DNA of 42,798 bases from a virus, in IMG/VR virus record IMGVR_UViG_3300010354_000183, positions 1 through 42,798 of that record, one strand, 5' to 3'. The notes under the pieces were generated by a model that was not told the DNA's origin, searched no databases, and was given only the letters and a program-made list of their open reading frames with translations. The stretch's first letter is position 1. Every line of letters begins with the position of its first letter. Made by a program: the position numbers and the translations under genes. Of the stretch, positions 14,024-24,400 are shown one piece after another.

Positions 14024-14260
14024 TTACTCCACAATTCTAATGTGGCGGAAGATGCCGGCTCCTTGAGGACGGGCAATCACGTTCTCTTCGCGCAGCCTAA
14101 AGCATAACTCAGCCACATTATCTTCGTCAAGAGTTATTTGAATGTCTGCCTTTTGAGCAGACCTTTCTAAATCTCTTATTCCAATTACTTTTGTTTTCTT
14201 TTTTAAAAGGATTTTTTTGACCAACTCAACGAGCTGGTCAAGAGTCTCATTTATTTCCAT
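14024..14260 (-). CDS. Hypothetical protein, 78 aa
   Basis: The product (MEINETLDQLVELVKKILLK, then VIGIRDLERSAQKADIQITL) has helix-turn-helix-like spacing of short helices and ends with GAGIFRHIRIVE, which could form a wing. That would fit a small DNA-binding protein, but no family was recognised. It overlaps the upstream gene by 10 bases. Confidence 0.55.
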   Translation of the reverse strand: MEINETLDQLVELVKKILLKKKTKVIGIRDLERSAQKADIQITLDEDNVAELCFRLREENVIARPQGAGIFRHIRIVE

Positions 14261-14550
14261 GAGACGTTGATGTAGGGACGGCTAAAGCCAGCCTGAAAGC
14301 CAAGCTGATTCATCTTATCAATTACTTTTTTAGTAACTTCTTCTTCTTGGAGGTTGGCAAGACGGATGCGCTCTTTTTCCATATCGCCCATCTTGTAAGA
14401 CATATCGTAAAGCCCGCGCTTAGCAGCACTAATCGCATCTTCCAAAAGAATATCAACAATAAAATCCATAAGACTCTGCAATCTTTTGTCTTTTTGCTCA
14501 GGGTCATTAAACTTGTCTGCTAGTTCTCTTGCTTCTACTGCTTTACTCAT
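14251..14550 (-). CDS. Hypothetical helical protein, 99 aa, first gene of long operon
   Basis: The ATG at 14550 (MSKAVEARELADKFNDPEQK) has GGAGG eight bases upstream; the longer frame starts with TTG. The product is nearly all helical and charged, ending FSRPYINVSWK. It is the first gene after sigma28-like promoter F, directly downstream of the portal gene, so a structural or packaging-related role is possible but not shown. Confidence 0.65.
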   Translation of the reverse strand: MSKAVEARELADKFNDPEQKDKRLQSLMDFIVDILLEDAISAAKRGLYDMSYKMGDMEKERIRLANLQEEEVTKKVIDKMNQLGFQAGFSRPYINVSWK

Positions 14551-14571
14551 AACGGGTACCTCCAAGTACAA

Positions 14572-14599
14572 TTATCGGAACACACGGGAACGAACTTTA
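14572..14599 (-). promoter_or_regulatory. Sigma28-like promoter F
   Basis: On the minus strand, -35 TAAAGTTC (14599-14592, 7 of 8), a 12-base spacer, and -10 TCCGATAA (14579-14572, 7 of 8). It lies immediately after the portal stop codon and 21 bases before the ATG at 14550, and should drive the operon down to 9604. Confidence 0.75.
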
Positions 14600-14600
14600 A

Positions 14601-16595
14601 TTATTCTTCATCAATCTTTGAGTCATGAATCCTAAGCCATGATTTCAATAGGCTTTCGTGGTTAGACTTCATAGACTCTTCCCAAGCCTTCTGAAGCTCA
14701 ACGTCTTCTGACTTCTGCTGCTCTTCTGGCTGCTGTTGAGGCTGACCCTGTTGTGGTTGTCCACCTTGAGCCGCCTGTTGCATCTGAGCCTGTTGCATCT
14801 CAAGCTGCATCTGTTGGCCTTGCAATCCCAATGCCTGCTGCTGAGCCTGCATCTGCTGCATACCCATCTTGAGTTGCTGATAGGCTTGGTTGAGGTTGGG
14901 GTCAATAATAAAGTCTAACTCTGGACGCTTACTTGCACCTTCCATTCCAAAGTACGCTTCCATAAACTTTCCATAAGTCATATAGCGCACAACATTTTGA
15001 TGGAACGTAGAGGCTAGAGGAACGTCGCCGCCATACTCAAATTGTCTATTTTTGTCAGATTCGCTGAACAGCGAATTTAGAGTTGCTGTCGTCTGTAGCT
15101 CTTGGACTTGGCGTTGCAACACGCCTTCACGTGTCTCATTACCAACGCCGAATGCTGCTACCTTGTAACGCTTCTTGGCTTCGGGGAAGTTTTGATAGAC
15201 GGCATCATTGATGTCTTCCATCAAGATATCTACTAAGAGTCTTAGACCGCGCTCTTCACCTTGAACGAGTTCGTAGTCACGACTTCCTTGCCCCATGCCT
15301 GCAGTATCGCCCAACTGTCCAAAGCCAGCTTCTGTAGGGGAAATCTGAAAGGCAGAGCACAATGCACGAATGACCGTTTGCTCGACCTGCATCCATTCCA
15401 TATCTTTTGGAGTCTCAGTTGTCTTGATAAGCTCAAGCTCAACCGGCCCACCAATGACTGGAATAACAGCACTATTGTCTGTTCTTGTTGCTAGGTTTTG
15501 AATCTCCATCTTGAAAGATTCAATATCTTCATCAGAAATTTTGACTGATGGGTCGGTTGGCCTAATGACAATCATGCTCTTTGAGAGCTGACCCTTTACA
15601 AACTGATTGCGGAGGTAACTCAATGTGTGCTGATGAATGTAAACCAAGAACAAAGCAAACTCAATAGGCCCCATTGGGTAACCATTGAGGTCAAGGAATG
15701 ATTGAACTTGATAGTAAACAACTTTCAAGTCTTCTTCAGTAAAGAAGCCAGTCTGAACGCCGTCTACTTCTTGTACGTAAGCGATGGGCTTTTCATTAAC
15801 GGGAATCTTGTTGTACTGCTCAGCGTCTACTTCTGATTGCTGAGCAATATCAGAGACAGCGGTTACATGAACCTTAGAGCCAAACTTAACTTGCTTGATA
15901 GTCTCAATAGGAGTTGGCCTAAAAGCGCAGATAGTCCCATCAGCATTTAGAAGGTTCTGTCTAGCACTACGGCCAAACGTCAACAATGCACGGGACTGAG
16001 CCTGAAAGTAGTCCTTCAAAGAACAATGCTTGAAAGTAGGGTCGGCGGCTTCATACATCTCATCAAGGATTCTTTTGTCTGAAGTACCGCACCTCAACAC
16101 CCACTCAAGGATGGCTTTCTTTTCCGCTTCACGAAGTTTGAGTTCGCGCTCAAAAGCTTCTTCTGTCTCAAAGTCTTCACGGCGAATCTCTTCTAGGTCG
16201 ATAACGCGAACACCCTTGTCAAACTTAGACTCAGATTGAGCACCAAAGCTAGAAATTTGGGCAACACGGGTGTTGATGATTGCGCCAATATATGGGTCAA
16301 TCAATGAAAGCTCTTTGAGTTCAGCATCGGAAAGGCGCTTGGGTTCTTTTGAAAGAGAGTCGCCTACACCAATGCGAGTATTAAAGCGTGAACCAAACTT
16401 GACTTTAGATTGTTTATATTTGCGCTTTTTGAACTCTTCTTCGTTGATTTTTTGAACATCGGACTTAGACAGCATTGTGCGACCAAGGCGCTGCTTAATG
16501 ATTCCAGTCACATCATCAATCGAGTTGACGTTGATGTTTTCGTCTGGACTTATGCCGTCTGCTATTTTGATAGTAATTTTCTTATCGTCTGACAT
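14601..16595 (-). CDS. Portal protein
   Basis: The 664-residue product has the length and helical layout of myovirus portal proteins. It includes a long helix rich in Glu and Arg after residue 125, AIYVQ/YYQVQSFLDLNGYPMG-type core strands, and the stretch GFGQLGDTAGMGQGSRDYEL (about 420-440). The last is typical of portal clip and wing regions with glycine-rich loops. Residues about 565-635 are extremely Gln/Met-rich and may be disordered. The portal forms the dodecameric ring through which DNA enters and leaves the head. The ribosome binding site is AGGA. It is 15 bases from the virion gene upstream. Confidence 0.8.
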   Translation of the reverse strand: MSDDKKITIKIADGISPDENINVNSIDDVTGIIKQRLGRTMLSKSDVQKINEEEFKKRKYKQSKVKFGSRFNTRIGVGDSLSKEPKRLSDAELKELSLIDPYIGAIINTRVAQISSFGAQSESKFDKGVRVIDLEEIRREDFETEEAFERELKLREAEKKAILEWVLRCGTSDKRILDEMYEAADPTFKHCSLKDYFQAQSRALLTFGRSARQNLLNADGTICAFRPTPIETIKQVKFGSKVHVTAVSDIAQQSEVDAEQYNKIPVNEKPIAYVQEVDGVQTGFFTEEDLKVVYYQVQSFLDLNGYPMGPIEFALFLVYIHQHTLSYLRNQFVKGQLSKSMIVIRPTDPSVKISDEDIESFKMEIQNLATRTDNSAVIPVIGGPVELELIKTTETPKDMEWMQVEQTVIRALCSAFQISPTEAGFGQLGDTAGMGQGSRDYELVQGEERGLRLLVDILMEDINDAVYQNFPEAKKRYKVAAFGVGNETREGVLQRQVQELQTTATLNSLFSESDKNRQFEYGGDVPLASTFHQNVVRYMTYGKFMEAYFGMEGASKRPELDFIIDPNLNQAYQQLKMGMQQMQAQQQALGLQGQQMQLEMQQAQMQQAAQGGQPQQGQPQQQPEEQQKSEDVELQKAWEESMKSNHESLLKSWLRIHDSKIDEE

Positions 16596-16610
16596 GTAAA
16601 ATTCCTATTA

Positions 16611-17591
16611 TTAACAAGTGGTTCCATTCAATCCAGAAGCACACCACAAGCCCTCAATCATAAGCATACCGTCTGAGTAATTTTTAACAATAACCTCTGA
16701 GCAGGTCACGGAGCTTGCAAATATAGCTGTATCATTTAAAGGAGAGAGGTCAAGCTCTTTTTCATCAATCATTAACTTAAACGAACCCTTTGCTTTTAGT
16801 GCGATGTAGTAAATAGTATTAATAAAAATCCTAAACCCTTCTGTAATGTTGGTTACCGTTTCGGGAACAAGAGATGGCGCTTCGATGTCAATATAATCTG
16901 CCGACACGGCAACAATTTTAAAAGCACCTCTGTTTCCGTAATTAAAAGCAACGGACGCAATATTTAAAGTATCTGTAACTTGCGCCCCAAATGAAGAAAA
17001 AACCTTTAAAATATCTAAATAATCAAATCCCATTAAAACATTTGGATCATTTACCAAAACCCCAGAATCTTCTACGTCTAAGTAGTTTGGCCCAATGCCT
17101 ACAATTCTGCAGGGCACTCCAGTGTTTACGGCATTAAACGGGGACTGTAGTCCAATATCATTGTCTTTTTCAAAAAGAAGAATATCATTTAGTTTAGCGT
17201 TAGAGCCGATTGAACCAGAAAATTGTACGCGACTTACGTTGTCATTTAATCTAACAACGCTTACGGTGGTTAAATCGTTAACGGTCAATGCACGACGAAC
17301 GCGAAAATTTGGATTAGTTCCTCCAATCCATCGAATTCTCCACAAAGACTCCTGGTCTAAACTGTTGTAGGGCTGAATAATCTGAAGTTGAGTTGTACTA
17401 TCCAAACTCAATGATTTTCGAGTAGAGGCAATTACTCTTTCTTCGTAGGGGTCCAGAGAGATAGAAAACCCCTCGGCAATATCTAATTTCAATCCGCCAA
17501 CTTCAAAGTTTATAGTTGCAGCGGTTGTTGATTTTAGCGGATTTTCAACTGAAGATGCCGCTGTATTTAAAGTCAAAGATAGATAGGACAT
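16611..17591 (-). CDS. Probable virion structural protein, 326 aa
   Basis: The product starts MSYLSLTLNTAASSVENPLK and is rich in beta-strand patterns with repeated short modules (RIVGIGPNYLDVEDSG and KIVAVSADYIDIEAPS are similar in plan: strand, YLD/YID, acidic end). AGGAG precedes the ATG. Such repeated modules are common in phage baseplate and decoration proteins, and similar phrases recur in the baseplate gene at 37622-40153 (EVGYNYFKIRNKY). Two cysteines near the C-terminus are unpaired by motif. The structural role is inferred. Confidence 0.6.
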   Translation of the reverse strand: MSYLSLTLNTAASSVENPLKSTTAATINFEVGGLKLDIAEGFSISLDPYEERVIASTRKSLSLDSTTQLQIIQPYNSLDQESLWRIRWIGGTNPNFRVRRALTVNDLTTVSVVRLNDNVSRVQFSGSIGSNAKLNDILLFEKDNDIGLQSPFNAVNTGVPCRIVGIGPNYLDVEDSGVLVNDPNVLMGFDYLDILKVFSSFGAQVTDTLNIASVAFNYGNRGAFKIVAVSADYIDIEAPSLVPETVTNITEGFRIFINTIYYIALKAKGSFKLMIDEKELDLSPLNDTAIFASSVTCSEVIVKNYSDGMLMIEGLWCASGLNGTTC

Positions 17592-17618
17592 GTCAAAACT
17601 CCTATAGTCTTTGACATT

Positions 17619-17939
17619 TTACCCCGAACCATGAAGAAAGTCAAGAATAGAATATTCTATAATTTGAATGTTTTTTTCAGTAGCCGCTTCCAGTTCTTTT
17701 AACATTGTCGGCGTTTTTGCGCCAAAAACCCATATTTCGTGACAGCCGTGCATCAGCATTGAAGCCATTACGACGGCCTTATCTCGATTTTTATAATCAG
17801 AAAAATCGAGAAGAGAGTTATACGCTGTAGCCCAACATACGGGATTGTGACCCATCTTAATGATTTTATTACAAATTTGATTAAACTGTAATATAGAATT
17901 TGGGTCACGCCAAGGAGCACACACGTAGATATTTTTCAT
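17619..17939 (-). CDS. DUF4406/DUF7768-like (nucleoside deoxyribosyltransferase-type) protein
   Basis: The start at ATG 17939 has AAAGGA upstream. The product begins KNIYVCAPWRDPNSILQFNQ and has ASMLMHGCHEIWVFG (about 70-84), then MLKELEAATEKN. This is the layout of small Rossmann-like proteins related to nucleoside 2-deoxyribosyltransferase, in which a Glu of the final helix is catalytic (here within LKELEAA). These proteins may salvage or cleave nucleotides. The usual glycine of the SxGM loop is replaced (KTPTM), so activity is uncertain. Confidence 0.68.
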   Translation of the reverse strand: MKNIYVCAPWRDPNSILQFNQICNKIIKMGHNPVCWATAYNSLLDFSDYKNRDKAVVMASMLMHGCHEIWVFGAKTPTMLKELEAATEKNIQIIEYSILDFLHGSG

Positions 17940-17957
17940 TGAAATCCTTTGTTGGGT

Positions 17958-17969
17958 AGTTGGCCAACT
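17958..17969. repeat. 12-bp perfect palindrome AGTTGGCCAACT
   Basis: It lies in the short gap between the stop of the 34-aa membrane protein (17975) and the start at 17939. It could be an operator. It is too short a loop for a hairpin and there is no T-run. Confidence 0.4.
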
Positions 17970-17974
17970 TAATT

Positions 17975-18079
17975 TTACAGTAAATTTAAAATCCACGTTA
18001 CCAATCCAATCCAAAAAAAACCAATTTTAACCATGCAGTAGCCAACAAACAAAACAATAGCACTAAAAATAAGATTCAT
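17975..18079 (-). CDS. Small membrane protein, 34 aa
   Basis: A 34-codon frame starts at ATG 18079 after GGAGG, with sigma28-like promoter G 20 bases further up. The product (MNLIFSAIVLFVGYCMVKIG, then FFWIGLVTWILNLL) is hydrophobic over its whole length, with only one Lys in the middle, giving one long or two short membrane helices. Holin-like or exclusion functions are possible. It lies inside a longer open frame whose start is unsupported; the ribosome binding site decides the start. Confidence 0.65.
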   Translation of the reverse strand: MNLIFSAIVLFVGYCMVKIGFFWIGLVTWILNLL

Positions 18080-18099
18080 AGTTCGCCTCCATGATTTTC

Positions 18100-18126
18100 T
18101 TATCGGACTGGTGGCACTATCCTTTA
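18100..18126 (-). promoter_or_regulatory. Sigma28-like promoter G
   Basis: On the minus strand, -35 TAAAGGAT (18126-18119, 6 of 8), an 11-base spacer, and -10 TCCGATAA (18107-18100, 7 of 8). The -35 overlaps the stop codon of the HNH gene. The 34-aa gene follows 20 bases past the -10. Confidence 0.6.
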
Positions 18127-18452
18127 GTTTTTTCTTTGAGGTGTTTTTCTGCATCTTCTCGGACATTGAGGTTTTTGTTTTTAAAGCTGCCAAAATGGCC
18201 AAACTTTAAATGACAGTTATCTTTCCCTGGTTTATCGCACAACGTAATAAGGTTGTTTACATCTAATTCTAAGGTCGGGTTTTCATGAAACGGCTCAATA
18301 TGGTGAACTTCTAAAAACTCTGTGCAGCCGCAAGCTGCACATGAGCTATAAGTTTTTAAAAAAGATTTGCGTAATGACGGCCACTTGGAAGAGCGTTTGG
18401 AGAAAAGTTTGGTTTTTCCCTTAATTACATCTTTTACGTGGCCAATAATCAT
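18117..18452 (-). CDS. HNH endonuclease, 111 aa
   Basis: The product contains CAACGCTEFLEVHHIEPFHE (about 37-56), NNLITLCDKPGKDNCHLKFG (about 66-85): two CxxC-type cysteine pairs around the catalytic HH, the Asn and the final His of the HNH beta-beta-alpha-metal fold. Small HNH proteins of this type are often encoded near phage terminases and help packaging nicking, and others are homing enzymes. Its ATG shares one base with the tail-fibre stop (TAATG), with no clear ribosome binding site, so translation is coupled. All catalytic residues appear intact. Confidence 0.85.
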   Translation of the reverse strand: MIIGHVKDVIKGKTKLFSKRSSKWPSLRKSFLKTYSSCAACGCTEFLEVHHIEPFHENPTLELDVNNLITLCDKPGKDNCHLKFGHFGSFKNKNLNVREDAEKHLKEKTKG

Positions 18453-21400
18453 TATGGCGCTAAGGTAGGGGTAGAGGGCAATTGAACAACGCTGAGGGTG
18501 TTTTGTAGCTTTATGTTTCTTGGCTGCAAAACAGCAATATGATTAAAAGAAATCATATCGTAAATCATTGTTCCGGTGCCTCTTACGCAATATCCTGTAC
18601 CGCTTGCCACATCAAACATAGCGAGAGTCGAAACAACAAACACACCGTTTGTCGCAACTGAAACTCCGCTTCCGTTTGCGGTCAAATTACGGATAAGGGA
18701 TGAACTAACAGCGCATGTTGCGCCCGCTGCAACTTGAACGATTTCAGCGGCAGAATTAGTCTCTATGCCAGAAAGGGCCACCTGCGCAAGACCGCCGTTT
18801 ACGACTAATGCTTTTGAGGCGCCGTAGAGGTCGGAATTAGTAATTCTTAAAAATCTTACATTTGTTGTGATTAATGTTCCGTCTGTGCTGGCCGCATTAA
18901 TAATACATCCGTCCATTCTCACGGTTGTTGCGGAGGTGTCTGTATTTGTTAAGCTTACTAGGCTAGAAGTTCCTGACCCTCTGTACACATAACAGCCGCT
19001 TAGGTTAAGGCGCACTGGGGCTGTACCGCCGAGCGAAACTCCGCTGGCAGTAGAGCTAGCATTAATAAGCACATTTGAGATAAATACTTGATTGTCTACA
19101 GCTGAGCCACTTGTTGGGGCAAAGTTAAGTTTACCAACAACAATGCTGGTGTTTCTTGCCGCACCCAATCCAATAATATCAACGCGCCCCTTAAGTGTTG
19201 CATCGCCCCAAACGCCTTCACCGAGGAGGATTACCTGCCCAGGGGAAGCCGCATCAATAGCTGCCTGCAAAGTTGGATATTCGCCACCGGCTAAACACCA
19301 AATTGCAGAGCCTTTTTTCATATATTGTGCAGCGTAGTCTTTAACAGCGGATACGGACGGAGCTAAATCTGATTGCAAGCCAGACATATTATTAATAATT
19401 ACAGCATTTTTTGCTCTTGTTTCATTAAAATAAAGGTTTTGCGAACCTTCAGTAATTTGATCTGACCCTAAGCTAATTGCTCCGGACAAACCATTTACGG
19501 ATGAAACATAATTAAGTGCCGCAATTTGAGCGTCGGTATAGCTTTTAGCAGTCTGGACAGCCTGAGCATCTCCAGCCGTTCTGCTGGTAATTTCAGCATT
19601 TAAGTCAATCTTAGAAGATTTGCGAATCTCAAGCTTAGACTTGCGTTTAATTGCAGAGCTATAAACACCGACCGATTCAGCAACAAACTGACAATTATTA
19701 GCGGAAGTTCCTGAATCAGAGCCAAGTGCGGCTGTCAATACACGCTCGGAAGCCTCTCTTGTGCCATTTGAGCTAGATGACGGAGACATAGATAGGCGAG
19801 GCAACTCAGGATGAACTTTAGGATCTTGACCAAAGTGCATGAGATACTTAACGCCAACCACAGCGGAACTGTCAGCAACGTAAACTACTCTTGATTTGTA
19901 CCAGCTGGCTGCGTTTCCAGACGCAGTCGGAGTTGTATAAACCGCCAAAAATGGCTTACTAACAACTGAGTCAAAAGTTACCACCGCGTATGCACTAAAG
20001 TCTCCAAGAGAAATGTTCTCTTTCGATCCGTCAAAGAAATACCAGTTAATTTTCTGCCCTTGAGCAGCATTTTTAAAATACCAACCATCTCGATTGTTTG
20101 GATCTTGAGTGCCAGCAAGCGCATCTGCATAAACAGCGGAATTGTTTTCAAATAAAGAGGTAACTTGGGTATTAAGATTTAAATTAATATCAACAATTTT
20201 GACATTTAAAACTGCATTTTCAGCGGAACGATTTGAAATTTCTAAATTAATTGAACTTTGCAAAGCGTTATCTGCACTTTGACGAGCTTGTTGTTCAAGT
20301 GTCATCGCCTCTGAACGGTCAAAAATTTCTTGGTCAATCTTAGCATCAAGGGCTTCTTCCGCGTTTGTTGCGCGAACTCCTTCATCAGCAATATCAGCCG
20401 AAATTGCCTCATCAGCGGCTTGGCGCGCCATCACCTCATCGGCAATTTCTTGGGCTCGATTAGACGCTTCGATTGCAATGGTATTTTGAATTAAATCATC
20501 GGCGGCTACTCGCGCAATTATTTCCGATTCGAGAGCGCCTTGAGTGGCTGCAATTAAAGCTTGCAACGAAGCCTCGGTTGCAATAGCTCTTGTCTCCTCG
20601 GCATCAATCCTAAATTGAACGTCGCCGATTTGACCAGCGACGGTAGCGGCAAAACTGGCGTCGCCACCGATTGCATCGGCAAGCTCCTTAAGCGTATCAA
20701 GAACCGCAGGAGCTGAAGCAACCAAGTCCGCAACCTTTTGGTCAGCGTATGATTGAGCCGAAATTAGAGTTGCAGCATCGCCTGCAATGCGGGCAGAAGC
20801 TTCCGACGAAACAGCAGCGGCACGGGCAGCTACTTCGGCGTCGATAGTACCTTGGAGCGCCGTGTCGTTTGCTGCACGGGTTGCAGCTTCAGCCGAGACA
20901 GCAGCCTGACGGTCGCTGATTTCCATGCTGAGCGAAGCTTGAAGTGCAGCTTCAGCGTTCTGAGCGCGGGTAATCTCAGCTGAGATGTTGTTTTGGAGAA
21001 CAAGGTCATCAGCTTCGCGTGCCGATGTTTCAGAAGTTAAGCTTGCCGAAAGAGCCGAGTCAGCATTTCCGCGAGTCAGCGCTTCAGCAGCAACTGCGCC
21101 TTCAAGAGCAGTGACGGAAGCTTGGAGAGCAGCTTCTGCAACCTGAGCGCGATTGATTTCCGATGCCAAGCTTACCGAAAGAGCAGCTTCTGCAGCGGCA
21201 GCGCGAACTTCTTCAGTGTCAATTTTGGCCTGAAGTGCAGCGTCTGCAGCTTCGCGAGCGGCAGCTTCCGCAGACACGGCAAATTGACGGTCACTGACTT
21301 CAGTACCGATGGAAGCTTGAAGCGCAGCTTCAGCGTTCTGAGCGCGAGTGATTTCGCCTGAGATGTTGTTTTGAAGAACAAGGTCTGCGTTTTCGCGGGC

Positions 21401-24400
21401 TGATACTTCAGAAGCCAAGTTTGCCGAAAAAGTTGACTCAGCGTTTCCGCGAGTCAGGGTTTCAGCAGCAATCGCAGCTTCAAGGTCAGCGACAGATGCC
21501 TGCAAATCAGCTTCAGCATTCTGAGCGCGGCTGATTTCGCTGCTAAGCGACAAGGTAAGAGCAGCTTCTGCAGCGGCAGCGCGAGCTTCTTCAGCAGCGA
21601 TGGCAACTTGAAGAGAGTCTTCAGCCGCCATTGCGCGTGTTTTTTCAATCAAATCGCCCGCAATACGTGCAGATTCTTCGGAAAAATCGGCACTTTGACG
21701 TAAGTCTGCTTCAGTATTGATATTATTTTGAAGAATATTGTCTGCAGCAATTCGCTCAGTTTTTTCCACATCAATTTCGCTGCTTAGCGCGTTATCGGCG
21801 ACTTGACGAGCGGAGGCTTCTGCTTGAACATTGGTTGTGCTATTGTTGGCTAGTTCTAAAATTGTTCCTTGAATACTAGCATCAGCGGTCTGAAACGCAG
21901 TTACAATTTCAGACAAGGAATCAAGAGCATCTGGATTAATGTTTAAAAGAACAGCGTCAACCCTTGCTGCAAGATTAGCCTCTGCGGCCAACGCTCTTTG
22001 CTGCTCAGAAAATACCTCTGCGTCTGTATATGACTTGGCATCTTTAAGGGCTTTTGCAACCGAACCTGTAACAGTATCAGAACCTTCTAACATATTAAGA
22101 CGATTTGATAAATCATTATCTGCCCCCACACGGGCTGCAGTTTCTGCGTTATCTGCGGAAATACGATTAAGAACCTCAATATCAATTTTTTCTTGAAGCT
22201 GAGCATCAGCCGCCATGCGGGCTGATTTTTCAGCATCGGCAGAGTTTTGCACTTCCATAACAGAGGCAGCGCGGAAAGCTGTTTCTTCATTTAGCGCCGC
22301 TTGAAGAGCGTTTTCTGCCGCAATTGCGCGAGACATTTCAACAAGATCGGATGCTTCTCTAGCAATTATTTCTTCACTTAAAGCCAATAAAATACTTGCA
22401 TCGCCCGATTCACGAACTGCGGCTTCCTCGGACAGGCTTGCTCCTAAAGCGGAGTCGCTGGCGGCGCGGGCGGACCGCTCTTCGCTCAAATTAAAATCAC
22501 TCGATGAAGCAAGGCTTGAGATGGCGGCTTGAATTTCAGAATCAGCGGCCTGAAACGCGGTTACAGCTTCTGCCAACGAATCAAGAGCGTCTGGGTCGAT
22601 ATTTGCAAGAACATTGTCAATTCTTATTGCAAGTGCAGACTCTGCCGCTAGGGCGCGAGTGGTTTCTAAATCAATCTCTGCTCTTAACGCCTCATCGCCG
22701 TTTTGGCGCAAAGATGCCTCTGCATTAATAGCGTTTGTAGACGATATACTAGACGCTTGCTGTTGTGTTCTAAAATAGTTAGCAAGTTCATCTACTTGAA
22801 TCTGCAAAAAGCTATCGCCGGCAACTCGGCTGGATTGCTCTGCGGCGATTGCTGCGTCTAAGGATGAGTCTGCATTTTGACGAGCGGTAATTTCTGCGTC
22901 GATTTCATCTTGACGAGTTGAAATTTCGCTGTCTATTTGATTTTGAAGCGACTGATACGCTTCGTCTCTTTCCTGAGCTTCTAGTTCAATAGCGGTTGCA
23001 AGGGAATTGTTTGCCGCAATTCTTGCGGTTGCCTCATCGTCTACCTTAGATGAGCTATTAATAGCGAGGCTGGAAATTGCGCCCTGAAGATTGGAGTCGG
23101 CATCTTGAAACGCTGCGACGATTTCTGACAACGAATCGAGCGCATTTGTATCTAAGTTAGACAGTACATTATTAATACTCGCTTGAAGTGCAGCATCAGC
23201 GGCTTGACGAGCTGCGGCTTCTGCTGAAACAGCAGATTGCCTAGACAAAACCTCATTATTAATAGATACTTGCAGAGTATTATCGGCGCTTTCGCGTGCT
23301 GTTTTTTCGGCGTCAATCTTTCCTTGCAACGCTAAATCTGCATTTTGACGAGCTGCGGCTTCGGTTGCCAGCGCACTTTGTCTTAAAACGATTTCAGCGT
23401 TAAGATTATTTTGTATAGTATTATCAGAATTTTGTCGAGATGCCGATTCCAAGCCGAGGTTGTTTTGAATTGTCGAATCAGCTTCCGCTCTTTGGGTGCT
23501 TTCATGAGCAATCATGCTTTGAAGATTTGCAATGTTTGCAATTCTTGCAGACACCTCTTCGGCAACCTCAGCCTTGCGAGCGGTTGATTCGATATTGATT
23601 GCGTTTTGTAATTGATTGTTGGCAGTTATTCTGGCTGCTTGTTCAGATGAAATGTTGTTTTGCAAAGCTGCATCTGCGTTTTGACGAGCAACTTGCTCTG
23701 CACTGAGAAGAGAGGACATGTCCATATCACTGGATTGTCTTATTGAAATTTCTGCATTTAAAGAAATTAAAAGTGAATTTTCAGCAGCTTGCGCACGAAC
23801 CACTTCCGCAAAGAGAGAATTGGATAGGCCAGACTCAACGGATTGGGCGCGGCTTACCTCGTTGGAAAGCAAAGATGATAAATTGGCGTCGGCCTGTGCG
23901 CGAGCGGCAACTTCATTATTTATTAAAGTTTCAAGCGTATTTTTTTGATTATTCAGTGATTCCGCAAGAGAGAGTTCCGCGCTTACAATCGAAGTTTGCA
24001 ATAAACCATCTGCGTCCCTGCGAGACTGCGATTCTGCATTAACGGCGGCAATTCGAGATGCTTTTTCAGCAGAATCTGCGGAAATTCTTTCTGTTTTTTC
24101 AATATTATCAGCATTTTCTCTCAAAGACGCTTCGGCATCAATGGCTGCTATGCGACTATTTTTTTCAGCAGAATCTGCGGCAATTCTTTCTGTTTTCTCC
24201 AAATCGGTATATACCCTAGCGTCTTTGAGCGCTTTTGCGACCGAACCTGTAACAGTGTCAGAACCTTCCAAAACATCCAAACGATTACTTAACAAAGCAT
24301 CGGCGACTTGGCGAACGGTTTTTTCTGCATTTAAATTGACAGTGCTGTTATTTGCCAAAGTAGTAATAGTATTGTTTAAATTTAAATCAGCATCCTGAAA

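Noticed and set aside
14736-14918. Plus-strand Leu-rich frame that looks like a membrane protein
   Set aside because: It is the antisense of the Gln/Met-rich tail of the portal protein.
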